This document shows, piece after piece, positions 32,505 to 43,902 of a stretch of DNA of 64,000 bases. Origin of the DNA: Dendrocalamus latiflorus (Eukaryota; Streptophyta; Magnoliopsida; Poales; Poaceae); the NCBI GenBank assembly GCA_017311315.1, contig CM029626.1:10549643-10613642 (forward strand), written 5' to 3'. The position numbers and the translations under genes were made by a program. Under the pieces are notes generated by a model that was not told the DNA's origin, made no database searches, and was given only the letters and a program-made list of their open reading frames with translations. Each line of letters begins with the position of its first letter. Positions within the stretch are counted from its first letter, which is position 1.

Positions 32505-35500
32505 CCAGACTTCGACGCCTACTTGCCGCTTCAGGTTCTCCCTCGACAGGTTCTGCAGATTCTGCTACTGACTCTTCAGGCACTGAGAGACCACCTCCTA
32601 CACAGTCAGGTACCTCCCCGTGGATTCTTGATTCTGGAGCATCTTTTCACATGACTCCTGATTCTTCCACTCTGTCTTCTATTACACCTCTTGATTCTCC
32701 TGTCAGTGTTCTTACTGCTGATGGTACATCTCTTTCTGTCTCTGGTCGAGGATCTCTTAGCAACTCATCTTTTCATGTTCCTTCTGTTGCTCATGTTCCT
32801 CGCCTTACCTTGCAGCTTCTTTCTGCTGGGCAGATTACTGACCTTGGTTATCGGGTTATTCTCGACTCTGACTCTTGTTGTGTTCAGGACTGCCACACGG
32901 GAGCTCTGGTTGGTTCTGGCCCTCGGAGCCGTGACTCACAGCGTCTCTGGGAGCTTGACTGGCTTCATCTTCCTTCCGCTGCCACCGCCGCCGCCAGTCT
33001 CTCCGCTTCTGCCACTTCGTCTACTGGCTCTTTCCAGCAGTGGCATCACCGTCTTGGCCATCTGTGTGGATCTCGTCTGTCGTCTTTAGTTCGTCGTGGT
33101 CTTCTGGGGTCTGTCTCAGGAGACGTGTCTTTAAATTGTCAGGGCTGTAAGTTAGGTAAACAGATTCAGCTTCCTTATCCTCATAGTGAGACTGTGTCTC
33201 AGCGTCCTTTTGATCTTGTTCATTCAGATGTTTGGGGTCCGGCTCCCTTCATTTCAAAAGGGGGTCATCGTTATTATATTATTTTTATAGATGATTTCTC
33301 TCGCCACACTTGGATATATTTCATGTCTTCTCGTAGTGAGGCCTTGCCTATCTATAAACAATTTGCCACTATGATACACACACAGTTCTCCACTCCTATT
33401 CGTGTCTTTCGTGCTGATTCTGCTGGCGAGTACCTCTCTCGTCACCTGCGCAGTTTCCTTACTGAGCAGGGCACTCTCGCTCAGTTTTCTTGTCATGGTG
33501 CTTATGCTCAGAATGGTGTCGCTGAGCGCAAGCATCGTCACCTCTTTGAGACGGCTCGTGCTCTGATGATCGCCGCCTCTATTCCACCTCACTTTTGGGC
33601 CGAGGCTGTTTCCACTGCCACCTATCTCATCAACATCCAGCCCTCTTCTGCTCTTAAGGGTGCGATCCCTGTTGAGCGTCTCTGTGGTCGTCTTCCTGAC
33701 TACTCTGCCCATCATCTGTTTGGCTGCGTTTGCTACGTTCTCCTTGCCCCTCGAGAATGCACCAAACTGACCGCTCAGTCTGTTGAGTGTGTCTTTCTGG
33801 GGTACAGTGCCGAGCACAAGGGATATCGGTGCTGGGATCCTGTTGGTCGTCAGATACGGGTTTCTCGGGATGTGACTTTCGACGAGTCTCGTCCATTCTA
33901 CCCACGTCCTGCCTCTCCTTCGGCTTCCTCTGTGGAGTCTCTGTCCTTCTTGACCTTTCCAGATACTCCTATATCTGTTTTGCCCTCGTCCACCTGTCCT
34001 ACTGAGTCTCCACATATTCCCCCTATGGCCTCTCCGCAGTTGTCGCCGCCTGTGTTGTCTCCTACGACTCCCCAGGCTCCTCCTACTATCGTCTACACTC
34101 GTCGACCTCGTATTGAGAATATTTCCGATGAGCCATCTTCTCCTGATGTTCCATCTTCTTCTGATGCTCCATCTTCCCCTGATGGGTCATCTTCTCCTCG
34201 CTACGCTCTCCGCGATCGCCAGTCGATTCGGCCTCCTGCCCGTTTTGCCTTTGCTGGCGCAGCTACTCGTGAGCCTGTCTCCTACCGGGATGCTGTTACT
34301 CACCCTGAGTGGCAGCTTGCCATGGCCGAGGAGATTGCTGCCCTCGAGCGTACTGGTACTTGGGATCTTGTTCCTTTTCCATCTCATTCTCATCCCATCA
34401 CGTGTAAGTGGGTCTATAAGATTAAGACTCGCTCTGATGGCTCTCTTGAGCGCTATAAGGCGCGTCTTGTTGCTCGTGGTTTCCAGCAGCAGCATGGTGT
34501 TGACTACGACGAGACTTTTGCTCCTGTGGCCCACATGACCACTGTTCGCACTCTTCTTTCGGTGGCGTCTGTTCGCCACTGGTCTGTTTCTCAGCTTGAT
34601 GTCAAGAATGCCTTTCTTAATGGCGAGTTACGTGAGGAGGTCTACATGCATCCGCCACCTGGGTATTCTGTTCCTGAGGGCATGGTCTGTCGCCTTCGTC
34701 GCTCTCTCTATGGCCTTAAGCAAGCCCCTCGTGCTTGGTTTGAGCGCTTCTCCTCTGTGGTCACTGCTGCTGGTTTTTCAGCTAGTGATCATGATCATGC
34801 GCTCTTTGTCCACACTTCGTCTCGTGGTCGGACTCTTCTTCTCCTGTATGTTGATGATATGATCATTACGGGAGATGATTCTGAGTATATTGCCTTTGTC
34901 AAGGCTCGTCTTAGTGAGCAGTTCCTTATGTCGGATCTTGGTCCTCTTCGTTACTTCCTTGGGACTGAGGTTACTTCCACTCCAGATGGTTTCTTTATGT
35001 CCCAAGAGAAATATATTCAGGATCTTCTTGATCGCGCCTCTCTCACTCATCAGCGTACTGTTGAGACTCCCATGGAGCTCAATGTTCACCTCCGACTCTC
35101 TGATGGCGAGCCTCTTTCTGATCCGACTCGCTATCGTCATCTTGTTGGGAGTCTTGTCTACCTTGCTGTTACTCGTCCGGATATCACTTATCCAGTTCAT
35201 ATTCTGAGTCAGTTTGTTTCCGCTCCCACTCAGGTTCACTACAGCCACCTTCTTCGAGTTATGCGATATCTTCGTGGGACTATCTCTCGCCGTCTCTTCT
35301 TTCCACGTTCCAGTTCGTTACAGCTTCAGGCCTATTCGGATGCTACTTGGGCCAGCGATCCCTCTGATCGCCGGTCTATCTCTGCTTACTGTGTTTTTCT
35401 TGGTGGTTCTCTTATTGCCTGGAAGACGAAGAAACAGACTGCAGTGTCCCGTTCGAGTGCAGAGGCTGAGTTGCGAGCTATGGCTCTCTTGACAGCAGAG

Positions 35501-35794
35501 ATTACTTGGCTACGGTGGTTACTTGAGGATTTTGGTGTTTCTGTCACTACACCGACCCCTCTTTTGTCAGACAGTACAGGTGCTATCAGTATTGCTCGTG
35601 ATCCTGTGAAGCATGAGCTCACCAAGCACATTGGTGTTGATGCTTCTTTCATGAGGACTTGCGTGCATGATCAGGTGATTACTCTTCAGTATGTGCCTTC
35701 GGAGCTTCAGATAGCGGATTTCTTCACGAAGGCCCAGACTCGAGCACAGCACAGCTTCTACCTCTCCAAACTCAGTGTTGTTGATCCACCATGA
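32261..35794 (+). CDS. Copia pol: zinc knuckle, protease, integrase, RT, RNase H
   Basis: A 1177-codon open frame whose first codon here is GTG because it continues from gag. In order: CCHC knuckle CSYCDKDGHTESQC (about residue 32), protease WILDSGASFHM (about 120), integrase HHCC start WHHRLGHL, catalytic core HSDVWGP with FRADSAGEY and GVAERKHRH, RT with KARLVARGFQQ and YVDDMIITGDD (about 34850), and RNase H with YSDATWASDPSDRRS and SSAEAELRA. It stops at TGA 35792-35794, just before the polypurine tract. All catalytic motifs look intact, so the gag-pol frame break is the only visible lesion. Confidence 0.93.
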   Translation: MLAARPPATLPPPAATTGGGGRPPSGGGRPHCSYCDKDGHTESQCYKKKRHLSRRSSTGTSASTTTSASTSSAASLTEQEIARLRRLLAASGSPSTGSADSATDSSGTERPPPTQSGTSPWILDSGASFHMTPDSSTLSSITPLDSPVSVLTADGTSLSVSGRGSLSNSSFHVPSVAHVPRLTLQLLSAGQITDLGYRVILDSDSCCVQDCHTGALVGSGPRSRDSQRLWELDWLHLPSAATAAASLSASATSSTGSFQQWHHRLGHLCGSRLSSLVRRGLLGSVSGDVSLNCQGCKLGKQIQLPYPHSETVSQRPFDLVHSDVWGPAPFISKGGHRYYIIFIDDFSRHTWIYFMSSRSEALPIYKQFATMIHTQFSTPIRVFRADSAGEYLSRHLRSFLTEQGTLAQFSCHGAYAQNGVAERKHRHLFETARALMIAASIPPHFWAEAVSTATYLINIQPSSALKGAIPVERLCGRLPDYSAHHLFGCVCYVLLAPRECTKLTAQSVECVFLGYSAEHKGYRCWDPVGRQIRVSRDVTFDESRPFYPRPASPSASSVESLSFLTFPDTPISVLPSSTCPTESPHIPPMASPQLSPPVLSPTTPQAPPTIVYTRRPRIENISDEPSSPDVPSSSDAPSSPDGSSSPRYALRDRQSIRPPARFAFAGAATREPVSYRDAVTHPEWQLAMAEEIAALERTGTWDLVPFPSHSHPITCKWVYKIKTRSDGSLERYKARLVARGFQQQHGVDYDETFAPVAHMTTVRTLLSVASVRHWSVSQLDVKNAFLNGELREEVYMHPPPGYSVPEGMVCRLRRSLYGLKQAPRAWFERFSSVVTAAGFSASDHDHALFVHTSSRGRTLLLLYVDDMIITGDDSEYIAFVKARLSEQFLMSDLGPLRYFLGTEVTSTPDGFFMSQEKYIQDLLDRASLTHQRTVETPMELNVHLRLSDGEPLSDPTRYRHLVGSLVYLAVTRPDITYPVHILSQFVSAPTQVHYSHLLRVMRYLRGTISRRLFFPRSSSLQLQAYSDATWASDPSDRRSISAYCVFLGGSLIAWKTKKQTAVSRSSAEAELRAMALLTAEITWLRWLLEDFGVSVTTPTPLLSDSTGAISIARDPVKHELTKHIGVDASFMRTCVHDQVITLQYVPSELQIADFFTKAQTRAQHSFYLSKLSVVDPP

Positions 35795-35807
35795 GTTTGA
35801 GGGGGGG

Positions 35808-35936
35808 TGTTAGAGATATATGTATAGTTTGTTATTCCCCATTGTTATGAGGGGTTCTTTGCATATTTACCACCTGTACTTTGTGTATATATACCGGCCC
35901 ATTGGCCTCATATGAATACAAGCGCTATTCATAACA
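35808..35936 (+). repeat. 3' LTR of the young Copia
   Basis: Differs from the 5' LTR at two positions (TTTGCATATT for TTTACATATT, and CATTGGCC for CATTAGCC). Confidence 0.95.
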
Positions 35937-35941
35937 GTAAA

Positions 35942-36800
35942 CTCTTACCAAATGAGACAGACAAAATATTAGTGCAAAGATTGATAATGACAACAACATA
36001 CTACAAGTCAGTGATTACATGCGTGTAACTACATACGAATACTTCATTAATTACCGATAATTTGATCACTCATCCAAAAACATGACGAGTCATTCATTGC
36101 TGTCATCCTTACCACTTAATTACTTACCACTAAGTTATTACTTACCCCCTAACTAATTGCTACTACAGTAATTACGACTACTTAATTACATATTTTCATT
36201 CAATAACAAATTATGGGTACCGTACATACACAAAAATAGTAAAAACCATCTCTAAATTACTACAACCTACTTAGTAATACAAACTATATTAATCACGATT
36301 AACTAAATAACACTAATTGACTAGGATTATGGGAATAACGTCGAAAGCATACGATAAAAAATTACCTACCTTTTAGGAGAAGCAATCAGCACTGCCAATT
36401 TTAAGCTATACACTGGCTTCTCAAAGTAATGAGCTACGCACTCATAATTTTGAGTGACGACTGCGACAATGAGCTTCTGCGATAAGCGATTGAGATGAGC
36501 AATGACGAACTGTGAGAGGTTCGTATTTATGGCCGAGCGAAAAGTAATTAAGTGGTACATTAAGGACCCATTGTCACAAGCAGTACTTTGGGTGAGTGGG
36601 GACGGCATGGTAACATTGATAAATGTGCAAACGAGGGAGCGGACGAGGGGGACGACATGGACAAAACGACATTAGTACGAATGAGAGAGCGCGCGAGGGG
36701 CACGACACACACAGAGTGACGATTGTGCGAACCACATAGCGGGAAAGAAAATATAGCACAATTGGCTGATACATGCGTGAAGCATAGAAGTAAGCCATTT
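35942..36800 (-). repeat. Distal part of the older Copia LTR (limits uncertain)
   Basis: Continues the LTR interrupted at 30818; the GTAAA duplication marks the join. On the minus strand a CATAAATAC word near 36530 could be its TATA box. The outer end is not resolved, and no matching 3' LTR is present in the window. Confidence 0.4.
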
Positions 36801-38125
36801 GAAAAGATGCCTGAACATCGTTAAATTCATGATTAAATTAAACTGAATAAACGTGACAAATTCAGTTCACATAAAATTCCCAAAAAAGTACGCAATAACT
36901 ATGACTATGTCAGAAGACTTCACATAAAATTTCGTAATTTGTGAAGCTTCTTTGCTATATGTAAAAACTTGTACAAATATCAAAATTATATGAATTTTTG
37001 AGCAACATTCACAATGGATAAAATTACACAAAAATTACACTATAAAGTACATTGTGTCGGAAGGCCGTACATAAATTTTTGTAATATTTTAAGCTCATTT
37101 GATATACTTAAAAATTTAAACACATACTAAACAAAAAAATTAGGGCAAGTAATTAAGCCGGTTTAATCACCTGTCGTCTCCTCATCCGGCGACAGGTCTG
37201 CTTGCCATCCTCTAGCCGAGCGGCAGGTTGCTTGCCGTCTGCCAGCGGGACGGCAGGGGCCTACGGCCGACGGCCTCGCCACGTGTCGTCTCCACCACGC
37301 TGTCGTCCGCTCACCGAACGACAAAAGTGCTATTTCTGTAGATACATCCCACATGCGGCAGTGGCTTAGACACGGACCTAGTGAGCGTTCATGCATGCCC
37401 CGCACACGTCTGTTTAGCTCGACGGGCCAGGTATGCACATCTAGCCCATTTCAGCTCAATTTTTTTTTGAAAAATGCGTAGAATTCAAAAAAGACAAAAT
37501 AAATTACAAAAATATAATAATAAGTTTCATTAATGTTTAAATAGCTACCTTATTAAAAACTTTGCTAAGTAAAAACTCAACTTGAGAAAACCTTGGCAAA
37601 GAAAAAAGTGAACATAATATAGCTAGACACTACAGGTAAAAAAAAAGAAAATATACAATTTATACATGGATGCTCTAAGAAGTGTCAGTGTCATCATTAC
37701 TGTCTAGATAGAGATTGTTGAACATATGTTCCAACTTTGTATTCACCACGCAGTTTTGAGCTCATGCATCAGTTTGATCCCAGTCTTTCACTATGAAAAG
37801 TACTTCCGCCATTTCACTCATGAGTGATTTCAACTTTGACATCCTCTGCTCCAAAATTTTCACATCCAAGTTACATAAAAAAGATTAATATAAGTAGGGA
37901 TGGGCTATGTCTTATTTTTCTTTACATATTTAGACATATCCGTACAAGTGTCTGGTTTCACCTAAAGACTTTGCAGATAATTTATGACGACATATTTTGC
38001 AAAAAAACATATATTACCTAAGCTTCGGCCGCGTATTCAATGTGCTAGGTCTGGACCTCTTTGCTCTGGTGCTTGTTGATGTAGCGGCACTCGTAGGGCC
38101 TGACGATGATACGCGTGCACACACA
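36801..38125. other. AT-rich repetitive spacer
   Basis: No gene recognised. A GC-rich island at 37150-37430 repeats CGGCAGG and GACGGC words and resembles the end of a decayed DNA transposon. The rest is AT-rich. Confidence 0.4.
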
Positions 38126-38186
38126 CACATATATATGTATATATGTATATGTGTATACATACATACATACACACACACATACATAC
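38126..38186. repeat. AC/AT microsatellite
   Basis: Mixed CA, TATG and CATA short repeats (ACACACACATATATATG, then ACATACATACATAC). Likely polymorphic. Confidence 0.9.
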
Positions 38187-38205
38187 AAAATAACTTACAT
38201 ATGGT

Positions 38206-38700
38206 TTGAAGTTAAAAGCCATAAGAGAGAGTAGTAGCCCACATAGATCGACTGCCTTTATAGTAAGAAATCATGCTGAAATAGCCAGAGGCAAGTCAAG
38301 AATGGTGATTAATTATAAAATATTAAATGACAATACCATAGAAGATGCTTACAATATTACAAATAAACAAGAATGGATCAATAGAATACAAGGAAGCAAA
38401 TAGTTTTCTAAATTTGACCTAAAAGCTGGATTCTGGTAAGTAAAGATGGCAGAAGAATTCATAGAATGGACAGCATTCACGTGTCCAAAAGGACATTATG
38501 AATGGCTTGTAATGCCCTTAGGATTGAAGAATGCACCTGCATTATTTCAAAGAAAAATGCAGAATATATTCAATGAAAACCAGGAATTCATGCTAGTATA
38601 TATAGATGATTTGTTAAATTTTTTCAAAATCCTACAAAGAATATATTGCTCATCTTGAAGTATTTTTTAAAAAGGTAGAGAGCAACAAATTCGAACAGAT
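38206..38700 (+). pseudogene. Endogenous pararetrovirus-like reverse transcriptase fragment
   Basis: The plus-strand translation contains the RT blocks RMVINYKILND, FSKFDLKAGFW, EWTAFTCPKGHYEWLVMP with LGLKNAPALFQRKM, and the catalytic YIDD (near 38600). The wording after WTAF is closer to Caulimoviridae RT than to Copia or typical Gypsy (family knowledge). It is broken: in-frame stops TAG at 38401-38403 and TAA at 38437-38439, and loss of frame after about 38625. No coat, movement or protease domain is seen nearby, so this is an isolated, inactive relic. A diverged Gypsy element is the alternative. Confidence 0.62.
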
Positions 38701-38945
38701 TCAAAGAACAAATCAGAAATTCAAAGAGATTCAGATTCAAAGTAATATGTACTTCTGATATGCGGCTAGTATTCAAAATATTCTAGTCATTTTGCCGTTA
38801 GGGATGCGAAATGACCATTTTGCCCTCACAAAAATTCTGCTTTCTTCTTCCTCTCATGCATCAAATATTACATCTAATCACTGCAAAGCCATAGCTAGCT
38901 AGCTAGGGTCAGGCTAGCTCTTGCTACTACTCCACTGCTCGGGAC

Positions 38946-39420
38946 ATGGAGCAACCACGAGGCGACAGTACGCCACTACTACCGCTATCCTCACCGACCG
39001 AGCTGCACATCCTTTTTCTTTGCCATGCTTGCGTCCATGACCTCTGTGCTCATGGGATACATTATGTCCATCAGATCCAACACAACCTCCTTTTCTTGTG
39101 ATGAAATGCCCATCAGATCCGATGCCATCAACATCCTCTTGCTTGTAGGGCGCGCTGCTGGCTGGCTGGACATCCAACGTCCTCGACCGCCGACTGACTA
39201 TCGCGCTCACCAACGACATATTGCTCGTTAGGCCCCTTGTCATGGCACTTGCAGGTAGCTACACAACACTCATGGTTGGCTACAGCATTGCCAGCATCGG
39301 GGTCAGATACACCCTCATCACCACACCGGTCTACACAGCGGACATTATGCTGATGTCGTCCCACGGCATGGTCATGCCCTTTCCTTTAAATGTTTGCGTC
39401 ACATCGTGTTCCTAGACACC
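38946..39420 (+). pseudogene. Polyol/monosaccharide transporter pseudogene, N-terminal part
   Basis: From ATG 38946 (MEQPRGDSTPLLP) through at least two frame changes the plus strand keeps pieces of a plant PLT/PMT-type sugar transporter: LLASMTSVLMGY (first helix, near 39022), AAGWLD, then RPLVMALAGSYTTLMVGYSIASIGVRY and PVYTAD in another frame (39230-39345). These correspond to roughly the first four membrane helices of the major facilitator fold. Later helices are not found. Frameshifts and missing residues mean no product. Recognition is by recall of family motifs. Confidence 0.6.
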
Positions 39421-40872
39421 ATTAACTTCTTCTCCTCAACCAATTTTGCATTTCTCACAGCTTTTCATTAGGATTTCACTGTCTTCCCTGACTCCATTCA
39501 AACCACCACCGCAGTCGATTTTTTCATTCTCCGTGAGCCTCTCCATAATTCCTCGCACCTACATCGTATCCACTACCCCTTCTATCTAACCCCCGCTCCA
39601 ATTTGATTAATTCTCCACCGTGGAGTGCCATCATCGTTGGCTTCTTCTCTAGCGCCATCGCCCCATCACCTTTGGCTCCCTTTGGACGTGCCAACCCAAC
39701 CGGAGGACTCCCCTTGACGTCTCCTTGCTCTTGTGCGCACTAGTTCTTCTCTAGCACCGTCACCATCACCTCGCCACTACCGGCTACCTGCTCGCCACCC
39801 GCGCCCCGTTGTGCACAATCGATCGCCGTCTCCTGACACTGTCTCGAGGCCCCTCCAACCCATTTGGGCTATCTCCCATGCCCGTCATGCCACCGATCGC
39901 CGAAGCCAGCGCCGCCACATCCCCTTCCCTTGTTTCTTCATCTATCTCTCTCTCAATCTCTTTCTCTCTCTGTCTCACTGCTTGTGGGACCCAAGAAAGG
40001 TAGGGTTAATGTCCTCTCTCACGATCTCTTTCTATCTTTGTCTCATTGCTTGTGGGACTCAAGAAAGGCAGGGGTAATGTTGATATTTATAAAATTTCTC
40101 TCACCAAGAAAGGCTATAACGGTTGTTTTGGATGGAAAATATCATGGCGATGGTATTTTCCGTAGTTTTCAAGTCTACGATGGTATTTTACAACTCCTCT
40201 CTTTTGTTACAGTATTTTCACAAGTCGTGGATCTTTGTGATGTCACTGAACAAATTTACTCTTTCAACTATGTTTGTGGTTAAAATTAAGAAACTTTGAC
40301 TACATGCTCTTTAAAACAATACATTCATAACCCGTGGGGGTAAGTAATACAAATTATGAATGCAACAATCCTTTAATATTTCCCATAGAGTTCATATATG
40401 TATAAAATGGGCCAGGAATCCATTCACAAGTATTATCTTCTACAGAAATATAATTCCTGAGGTGCTCGACACGTAGGCTTCGGAATGTTGGATGTTGACC
40501 TGACTGGAAAACATTATTCTCATCCACTCACGGGTCCACGAGACCACGACCCAGCCAGGTAGCAGTAAAAGGGCAGTAGCAGTACTAGCATCCAGCCATT
40601 TCGCGGGTCCACGACGGTGCGTGATAGAACCGGTCCACCCCCCGCGGCCCAAACACCGAAGGCTGTCCCCTCGCCGCCGGCGGAGAAGATGGCCGAGAAG
40701 CCGGTGGGCCCCACCCCAAGAACGAGGATCCGAGGCGGGCTCGCCGCCTCCGCGCCCTCCTCGAGGTCTCGCTTCACTCGATCTGCATTTTTGCCTCGGT
40801 TTCGTTTGAATTTCTTTTCCAAGTTGTTTTAGCCGTTCTTTCGGTGTCTCTTGATGCAGGAGGGTGGGTTCG
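39421..40872. other. Spacer and 5' region of the MPB2C-like gene
   Basis: Bases 39421-39930 are C-rich with no gene. Bases 40590-40870 are GC-rich and probably hold the promoter and 5' UTR of the gene starting at 40873. No clear TATA box was found, as is common for plant housekeeping genes. Confidence 0.5.
39943..40078. repeat. Imperfect 68-bp tandem duplication
   Basis: Two adjacent CT-rich copies, each containing TGCTTGTGGGAC, CAAGAAAGG and GGTAATGT-type sequence, offset by 68 bp. Confidence 0.75.
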
Positions 40873-42951
40873 ATGTCGTACACGGCGGCTCCAAATCAGG
40901 CCAAGAAGGTGAGTTCTCCTTGATCCCTTCTTTAAATTTCTGCGACTTTTTTCCCCCTGAGCTTTTTAGCTTTTGGAATCACTTCTTTGTTCTGTTCGGT
41001 AAATGGTGGGTTCTTGTGTTCAAAGTTTGAATCTTTTTTTGGTGCCAAGGAGTGTTGCATTGTGGTGCAAAAGCTGGGGTAAGTCGACACCGGGCAATGC
41101 TTTGGTGAATTGAAGAGGGGAATTGTCCATAAGTAGTGCCCACTGCACTTACCTAAAACGTGTGCCTGTTACTGCTGTACTAGTGGTTAATCTCTACCAA
41201 CATCTCCATGTGCAGGTTTCCGACCCAAAGGTTGTGAAGGCAACCAGAACCACACCGGCCAAGAAGCGGCAACAGCTGGATCAGGCGCAGAAGCAGAGAG
41301 AAGAGCTCGCTGCTTTGCAAGAGCAGCTTAGTGGCCTGCAAAGGAAACTGCTTGAGAAAGATGAAGCTCTAAGGTCCGCGGGGAACTTAATTGGCCAGAT
41401 TACTGTGACAAATGCTGCTGTTGATGAATTGAGAGGCCAACTTTCTGAGAAGGAATCGCTGATCGAATCTACTGGTTCGGAGTTGCATGGTGCAAAGGTG
41501 AATTTGGATTTGGTTGATAGTTTTGGTATTGCACTGCATTTATACATCGTTAAAGCACTAATGCAAAACCAGTAACACAGTGCCTTCATCTATTCATTCA
41601 ATAAAATTCTAGCCTAGCTACCACATTATTGTCTATCAAAATTTAACAACGGTGAAGATCGCGATTGCTGAATGGCGTATGACTTGTGTCTTACAGTTGC
41701 ATTACCTCTGGCTATAGGGCACTATAATTATTTAGGGGACAAAATTTGTCTCTCATTTTTTTACGCTGTATGGTTTTGATAAAGAAGGTGATGTAGCCCG
41801 AGTAACATCTTATTTAAAACAGTTGATCAGAAAATGATGCCATTAGATATTTAGTTGTACATCGTCTTTCCTAAGCCCATAATGATCCTACTTGAGTTAG
41901 TCCGTCCTTGTATCACCAATTATTGATTCATGTTAAACTTCACTGAAGAAAGAAACCTATGATATGCTGATTTGAGGTTCTAACTACACTGCTGCTTGGC
42001 ATTCAATGCTGATGTTCCATGGGTGCAAAAATGCAAATGCAAGCTTGAATCGGTCTCTACTTGCATATTTCTACTTGATTAGAAATATATGTTTCCATCA
42101 CTGTGTTTCAGTGCCATGTTAAAGATGCCTGTGTCTTTCCTGATTTTTGTAAATGTTAATTGATAAGACTTGAAATAAAAAGAAAAAAATGTCCAACAAT
42201 CTATGAGAATATGAAGTTTGCTACTTCTGAATTGTGTGTTCATGCTTGTTTGTGTCACACGATAGATTGCTAACCGTGTAATGTAAAACACCTTCACACC
42301 CTTTATTTCCGTATCATAATTAATATGTACTAAACAGAATCACTTCTTTATAACAGCACTGCTAATTACTTGTTGATTGACTGTTATTTATTGTAGATTA
42401 TGTTGGCAGAGAAACAAGCAGCACTGGAGAAGCTAGAATGGGAGGCGAAGGTGTCAAGTACAAAGGTTGAAGAACTCCAAGTGGATGTAGCCTCTATGGA
42501 TGTTGAAATCTCTGCTCTAATGAAGTTATTTAGGAAAATAACAGAGAATGACCAAGCCCCTTTTCCTAGGGAGAGAACCGATGATTCATCTTTGGAATGT
42601 GAACCAGTTCAACTCGATGTAAGCTCATCTTTTCCTTTTTACAATTTCCTTTCACTCTTCAGCACGATAATTTTTCTTGTACTCCTCGCTTGACAAAAGT
42701 ATGAATGGTTTGTTCTTTTCTCCCGAATGGAATTGTCTAAAGATGTTTTTGCTCCAAGACTGATGTTTAACTTGTTGATCCTCCTATCTGATACGAGGCA
42801 GGACGCTGTAGGGGATATTGACACGGAGAAGATGGAGCAGGAAATGTCGGCCTACGTCACGGCTCTAGCAGCCGCAAAAGACAATCCTACTGAAGAGTTC
42901 CTGAAGGCAGTAACTGAGGCAAGATTAAGACTACAAGCTTTTGTACTCTAA
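40873..42951 (+). CDS. MPB2C: Coiled-coil protein, MPB2C-like, complete, 4 exons
   Basis: Exons 40873-40908, 41216-41497, 42397-42618 and 42802-42951, all phase 0 with GT-AG junctions, encode 229 aa. The short first exon gives MSYTAAPNQAKK. Residues about 30-165 are heptad-rich (QREELAALQEQLSGLQRKLL, KQAALEKLEWEAKV, KVEELQVDVASMDVE), then a short acidic linker, then a C-terminal helix MSAYVTALAAAK...ARLRLQAFVL. The order and many residues resemble movement protein binding protein 2C of dicots, a microtubule-associated protein that restrains cell-to-cell movement of viral movement proteins and KNOTTED1-type factors. The dicot protein is near 330 aa, so this form lacks about 100 N-terminal residues. 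Assignment is from recall; the gene structure is firm. Confidence 0.8.
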
Positions 42952-43902
42952 CTTGGCCGGAAACACTGACCGTACTACGGAAGGAGCAGCTCTATGACGC
43001 TGAGCGGTCACTGTGTTATGCTGGTGTTATGCATCCAAGCTGGCAGTTCTCGCTTCTGCGTCTTACATTGCTGAGGATCCATGCTTGTATTCTCTTATTC
43101 TGAATGTGGCCGACGATGCCTCTGAGCTTGTTGCTGTAACGTTATGAACTATGAAGTATATGACTGGACGTCTTAGTAGATGTCACCATGTACCATTTTA
43201 GTGGACACCAGATGGTTCAGCTTGTCTGAACGACCCAAAGATTCTTGGTCTCTGTGGTCTGAACTACTGACAACACTCGCAATCCGGCTTTTGTTCTCCA
43301 ATTTTGGCAGTTACTCAGTTTTGTCATTGCGTCAGAAGTTAGGCGCGCGCGCACACTACTCACACTCCACTTGCATCACCACATGTACACATACGTGCAC
43401 GTGTCCCCTGACACACGCTTAGAAATTCATGCACTAAGAAGCAGAAGCACACAGCTGATAGCTCCCACAATAGATAACAAAAACGTTTTCACTTCGTCAG
43501 TTCAGATATCGTATCAAATCATGAACCGGAAGTTCGGAAAAAATAATTATGAACATACAATGCAGGCGGCAACGCGCCAACGCCGACCACCTACTGACCC
43601 ACTGGGCGCCATGACGAACATTTCCAACCAATGCAAGTACATAAGAGGATGCATGCAGCAAAGAAAAGCTGCAACGTTTTAGGGTTTTTTACACAAATAT
43701 ATATGTTTCTCACTAGATATTCAAACAATTTATTGGCAACGGCACTTTATGCATCTAGATTGATAGTGTCTCTAGCTGCCTTCAACAAAGTTTATGTTGT
43801 GGATGTATTTGTTGGCAAAGTTTATACGCGTCGTCCACAACAACTCGGCAGCAATGGTTCGGTCACTGCTGGGCAATCTAAAGCACCGGCAATGGCTGGT
43901 TA
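42952..43902. other. 3' flank of the MPB2C-like gene
   Basis: The first 250 bp are probably 3' UTR. The rest shows no gene; short open frames lack similarity to anything I know. A GCGCGCGC run occurs near 43345. Confidence 0.5.

Larger units (their letters stand above)
30819..35936 (+). mobile_element. Young Copia retrotransposon nested in an older LTR
   Basis: LTRs at 30819-30947 and 35808-35936 (129 bp each) differ at two bases by eye. The pentamer GTAAA flanks both sides (30814-30818 and 35937-35941). The primer-binding site TGGTATCAGAGCCA begins at 30948, and the polypurine tract ending GAGGGGGGG lies just before 35808. Gag and pol are on the plus strand but in different frames. The two LTR differences imply a recent insertion, well under a few million years on usual grass rates (inference). 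Confidence 0.95.
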
